Program-made: the position numbers and the translations under genes
Notes under the pieces: generated by a model
What the model saw: only the letters and a program-made list of their open reading frames with translations
The model's database searches: none
Told to the model about the DNA's origin: nothing
In this document: positions 59,547 to 60,581 of the stretch, piece by piece
Numbering within the stretch: the first letter of the stretch is position 1
Layout: every line of letters begins with the position of its first letter
NCBI GenBank assembly: GCA_902595195.1
Contig: CACJPC010000004.1
Span: 1-60,581, forward strand
Source of the DNA: an uncultured Candidatus Actinomarina sp.
Lineage (GTDB): Bacteria > Actinomycetota > Acidimicrobiia > Actinomarinales > Actinomarinaceae
Length of the DNA stretch: 60,581 nt
Direction: 5' to 3'

Positions 59547-60431
59547 TTATACGTCACAATCCTCAGGAAGATATTCAGCTGGAATGTCTTCATCACACTC
59601 TGCTATATCATCATAAGTAACTGTAAAATCTGGTGAAAAGAACTTTGCATTTATTTCTGCAAGTTTTCCACTTTTTTCCATAGCCGCAAGGCCTTGATTA
59701 ACAACATCTACTAACGGGCTTCCATTAGGAAATGCGAAACCTAATTGTTCAGATGTTAAATCTCCACCAACCAATTTAACTTGATCTTTATTTGCACCCA
59801 TATATCCTAAACCAGCAGTTTCGTCAATAATAGACGCATCTGCATCGCCAGAGATAACAGCTTGGATAGCAAAGTTAAAATCATCAAATGCTTTAACTTT
59901 GTCTTCACCTAATTCAGCAACAGCAAACTCATAGTTTGTAGTTCCTTTTTGAGTTGCAACTGTATAGTCTCCATTTTTAAGATCATCAATACTTGTAATT
60001 TCGTCGTTACCGACTGCTACAAGTACTCTTTGGGCAAGATTGATGTAACCATTAGAAAAGTCAATAATTTCATCTCTCTCTGCTGTAATTGTGATACCGT
60101 CACCAGCAATCATAAATTGTCCATCAGCTACAGCTTGTATCATTCCATCCCAAGCTGCTGGTACATAAACAGGAACGAAATTCATAAGTTCGCCCATATG
60201 ATTAAATACATCATAGTCCCAGCCTTTAGCTTCTCCATCAGCTGCATCAATATAGTTGAATGGTAAATATGCATTCTCTACAGCAAATGTAAATTCACAA
60301 CCACCTAAATCAGGTAATCCGTTTTCTCCTGTTGTAATTTCTACTTCATCACATGGAGTTGCAGCGGTTGAACAAGCAGCAGCTACCAATGCTAGAACAA
60401 AAATTAAAAGGAGTGATTTTCTAGTTTTCAC
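59547..60431 (-). CDS. Amino-acid ABC transporter substrate-binding lipoprotein (family 3)
   Basis: 294 aa. Lipobox LVAAAC followed by a short Cys-containing region. Family-3 binding-protein motifs: FTFAVENAYLPFNYID, GWDYDVFNHMGELMNF, DGITITAERDEIIDFSNGY, TVATQKGTTNYEFA. Acidic, Cys-containing C-terminus. Start is GTG at 60431 behind GGAGG. Paired with the permease downstream across a strong hairpin. The ligand is probably a polar amino acid; not specifiable. Confidence 0.9.
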   Translation of the reverse strand: MKTRKSLLLIFVLALVAAACSTAATPCDEVEITTGENGLPDLGGCEFTFAVENAYLPFNYIDAADGEAKGWDYDVFNHMGELMNFVPVYVPAAWDGMIQAVADGQFMIAGDGITITAERDEIIDFSNGYINLAQRVLVAVGNDEITSIDDLKNGDYTVATQKGTTNYEFAVAELGEDKVKAFDDFNFAIQAVISGDADASIIDETAGLGYMGANKDQVKLVGGDLTSEQLGFAFPNGSPLVDVVNQGLAAMEKSGKLAEINAKFFSPDFTVTYDDIAECDEDIPAEYLPEDCDV

Positions 60432-60505
60432 TTAGTAAACCTCCAATTTCTTAAGTACAAATTATTGCATAAAAATACACTTAAATGAATATTTATACAA
60501 TTATT

Positions 60506-60581
60506 TTATTCATCCAATGTATTTTTATAATCTGGTTGTCTTTTTTCAAAAAAGGCAGACATACCCTCAGCTACGTCTGAA
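60506..60581 (-). CDS. Enoyl-CoA hydratase/isomerase, C-terminal fragment
   Basis: Only the last 25 codons are inside the window. The minus strand reads SDVAEGMSAFFEKRQPDYKNTLDE, the conserved EGxxAFxEKRxPxF ending of crotonase-family enzymes. The rest lies beyond the right edge. Confidence 0.8.
   Translation of the reverse strand, partial: SDVAEGMSAFFEKRQPDYKNTLDE

Noticed and set aside
1-60581. CRISPR array or insertion sequence
   Set aside because: No regularly spaced repeats, transposase-like ORF or paired terminal inverted repeats were seen on reading through.

Overview
The window is strongly AT-rich, densely packed bacterial chromosome. It most resembles a streamlined, low-GC, probably aquatic member of the Actinobacteriota, for example a Ca. 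Actinomarinales-like lineage; this placement is inference. Three things point there. First, Gram-positive/actinobacterial LexA boxes of the type CGAAC-N4-GTTCG lie at recA and lexA. Second, the gene order dut / nrdR / LysM protein / lexA / dapF-miaA-miaB-recA / ftsK / dapA-dapB / pnp-rpsO-ribF-truB-nrnA-rbfA-infB-nusA-rimP / proS-ispG-rseP-cdsA-frr-pyrH-tsf-rpsB / xerC follows the order I recall from Mycobacterium tuberculosis. Third, there are F420-type oxidoreductases (a Ddn-like protein and an LLM-class protein) and a mycothiol-S-transferase-like protein. Many genes abut or overlap by 1-20 nt. Many also carry a TATAAT-like -10 box 5-6 nt before the start codon, which suggests abundant leaderless mRNAs.

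Layout. 1-9.3 kb: accessory metabolic and membrane genes (alpha/beta hydrolase, racemase, single-domain alkyltransferase, aldo/keto reductase, a PanB-like protein lacking catalytic residues, DUF1295 protein, SRAP peptidase, S51 peptidase), three tRNAs, and a dUTPase absent from the ORF track. 9.3-17.1 kb: the SOS core, with nrdR and a LysM protein divergent from lexA, then dapF-miaA-miaB-recA-cinA. 17.1-21.1 kb: a thioredoxin-like lipoprotein interrupted by an in-frame TGA, which I read as a selenocysteine codon followed by a bacterial SECIS hairpin, then a phosphonate-type ABC transporter (phnD-phnC-phnE-phnE). 21.1-25.2 kb: ftsK, dapA, dapB. 25.2-28.2 kb: a two-gene VWA/metallopeptidase-like plus MoxR-like ATPase module whose ATPase has altered Walker motifs. 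28.1-41.1 kb: an accessory block with F420-type enzymes, a BtpA-like protein, an SbtA-like permease, SDR, MFS, a DNA-hypermodification-family protein next to divergent umuC and umuD, haloalkane dehalogenase, plsC and others. 41.1-57.7 kb: two conserved translation/lipid operons, all on the minus strand. 57.9-60.5 kb: xerC and a polar amino-acid ABC permease plus binding protein, then the 3' end of an enoyl-CoA hydratase.

How it fits together. LexA probably controls itself, the LysM protein-nrdR pair and recA. umuC and umuD are split into a divergent pair around a different 18-bp dyad. Both ABC transporters have a strong hairpin directly after the binding-protein gene, which would favour binding protein over membrane components. 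The best candidate for something new is the UxxC selenoprotein. Next come the MoxR/VWA module with a degenerate ATPase and the hypermodification-family protein beside umuC. No CRISPR array, insertion sequence or prophage was seen.
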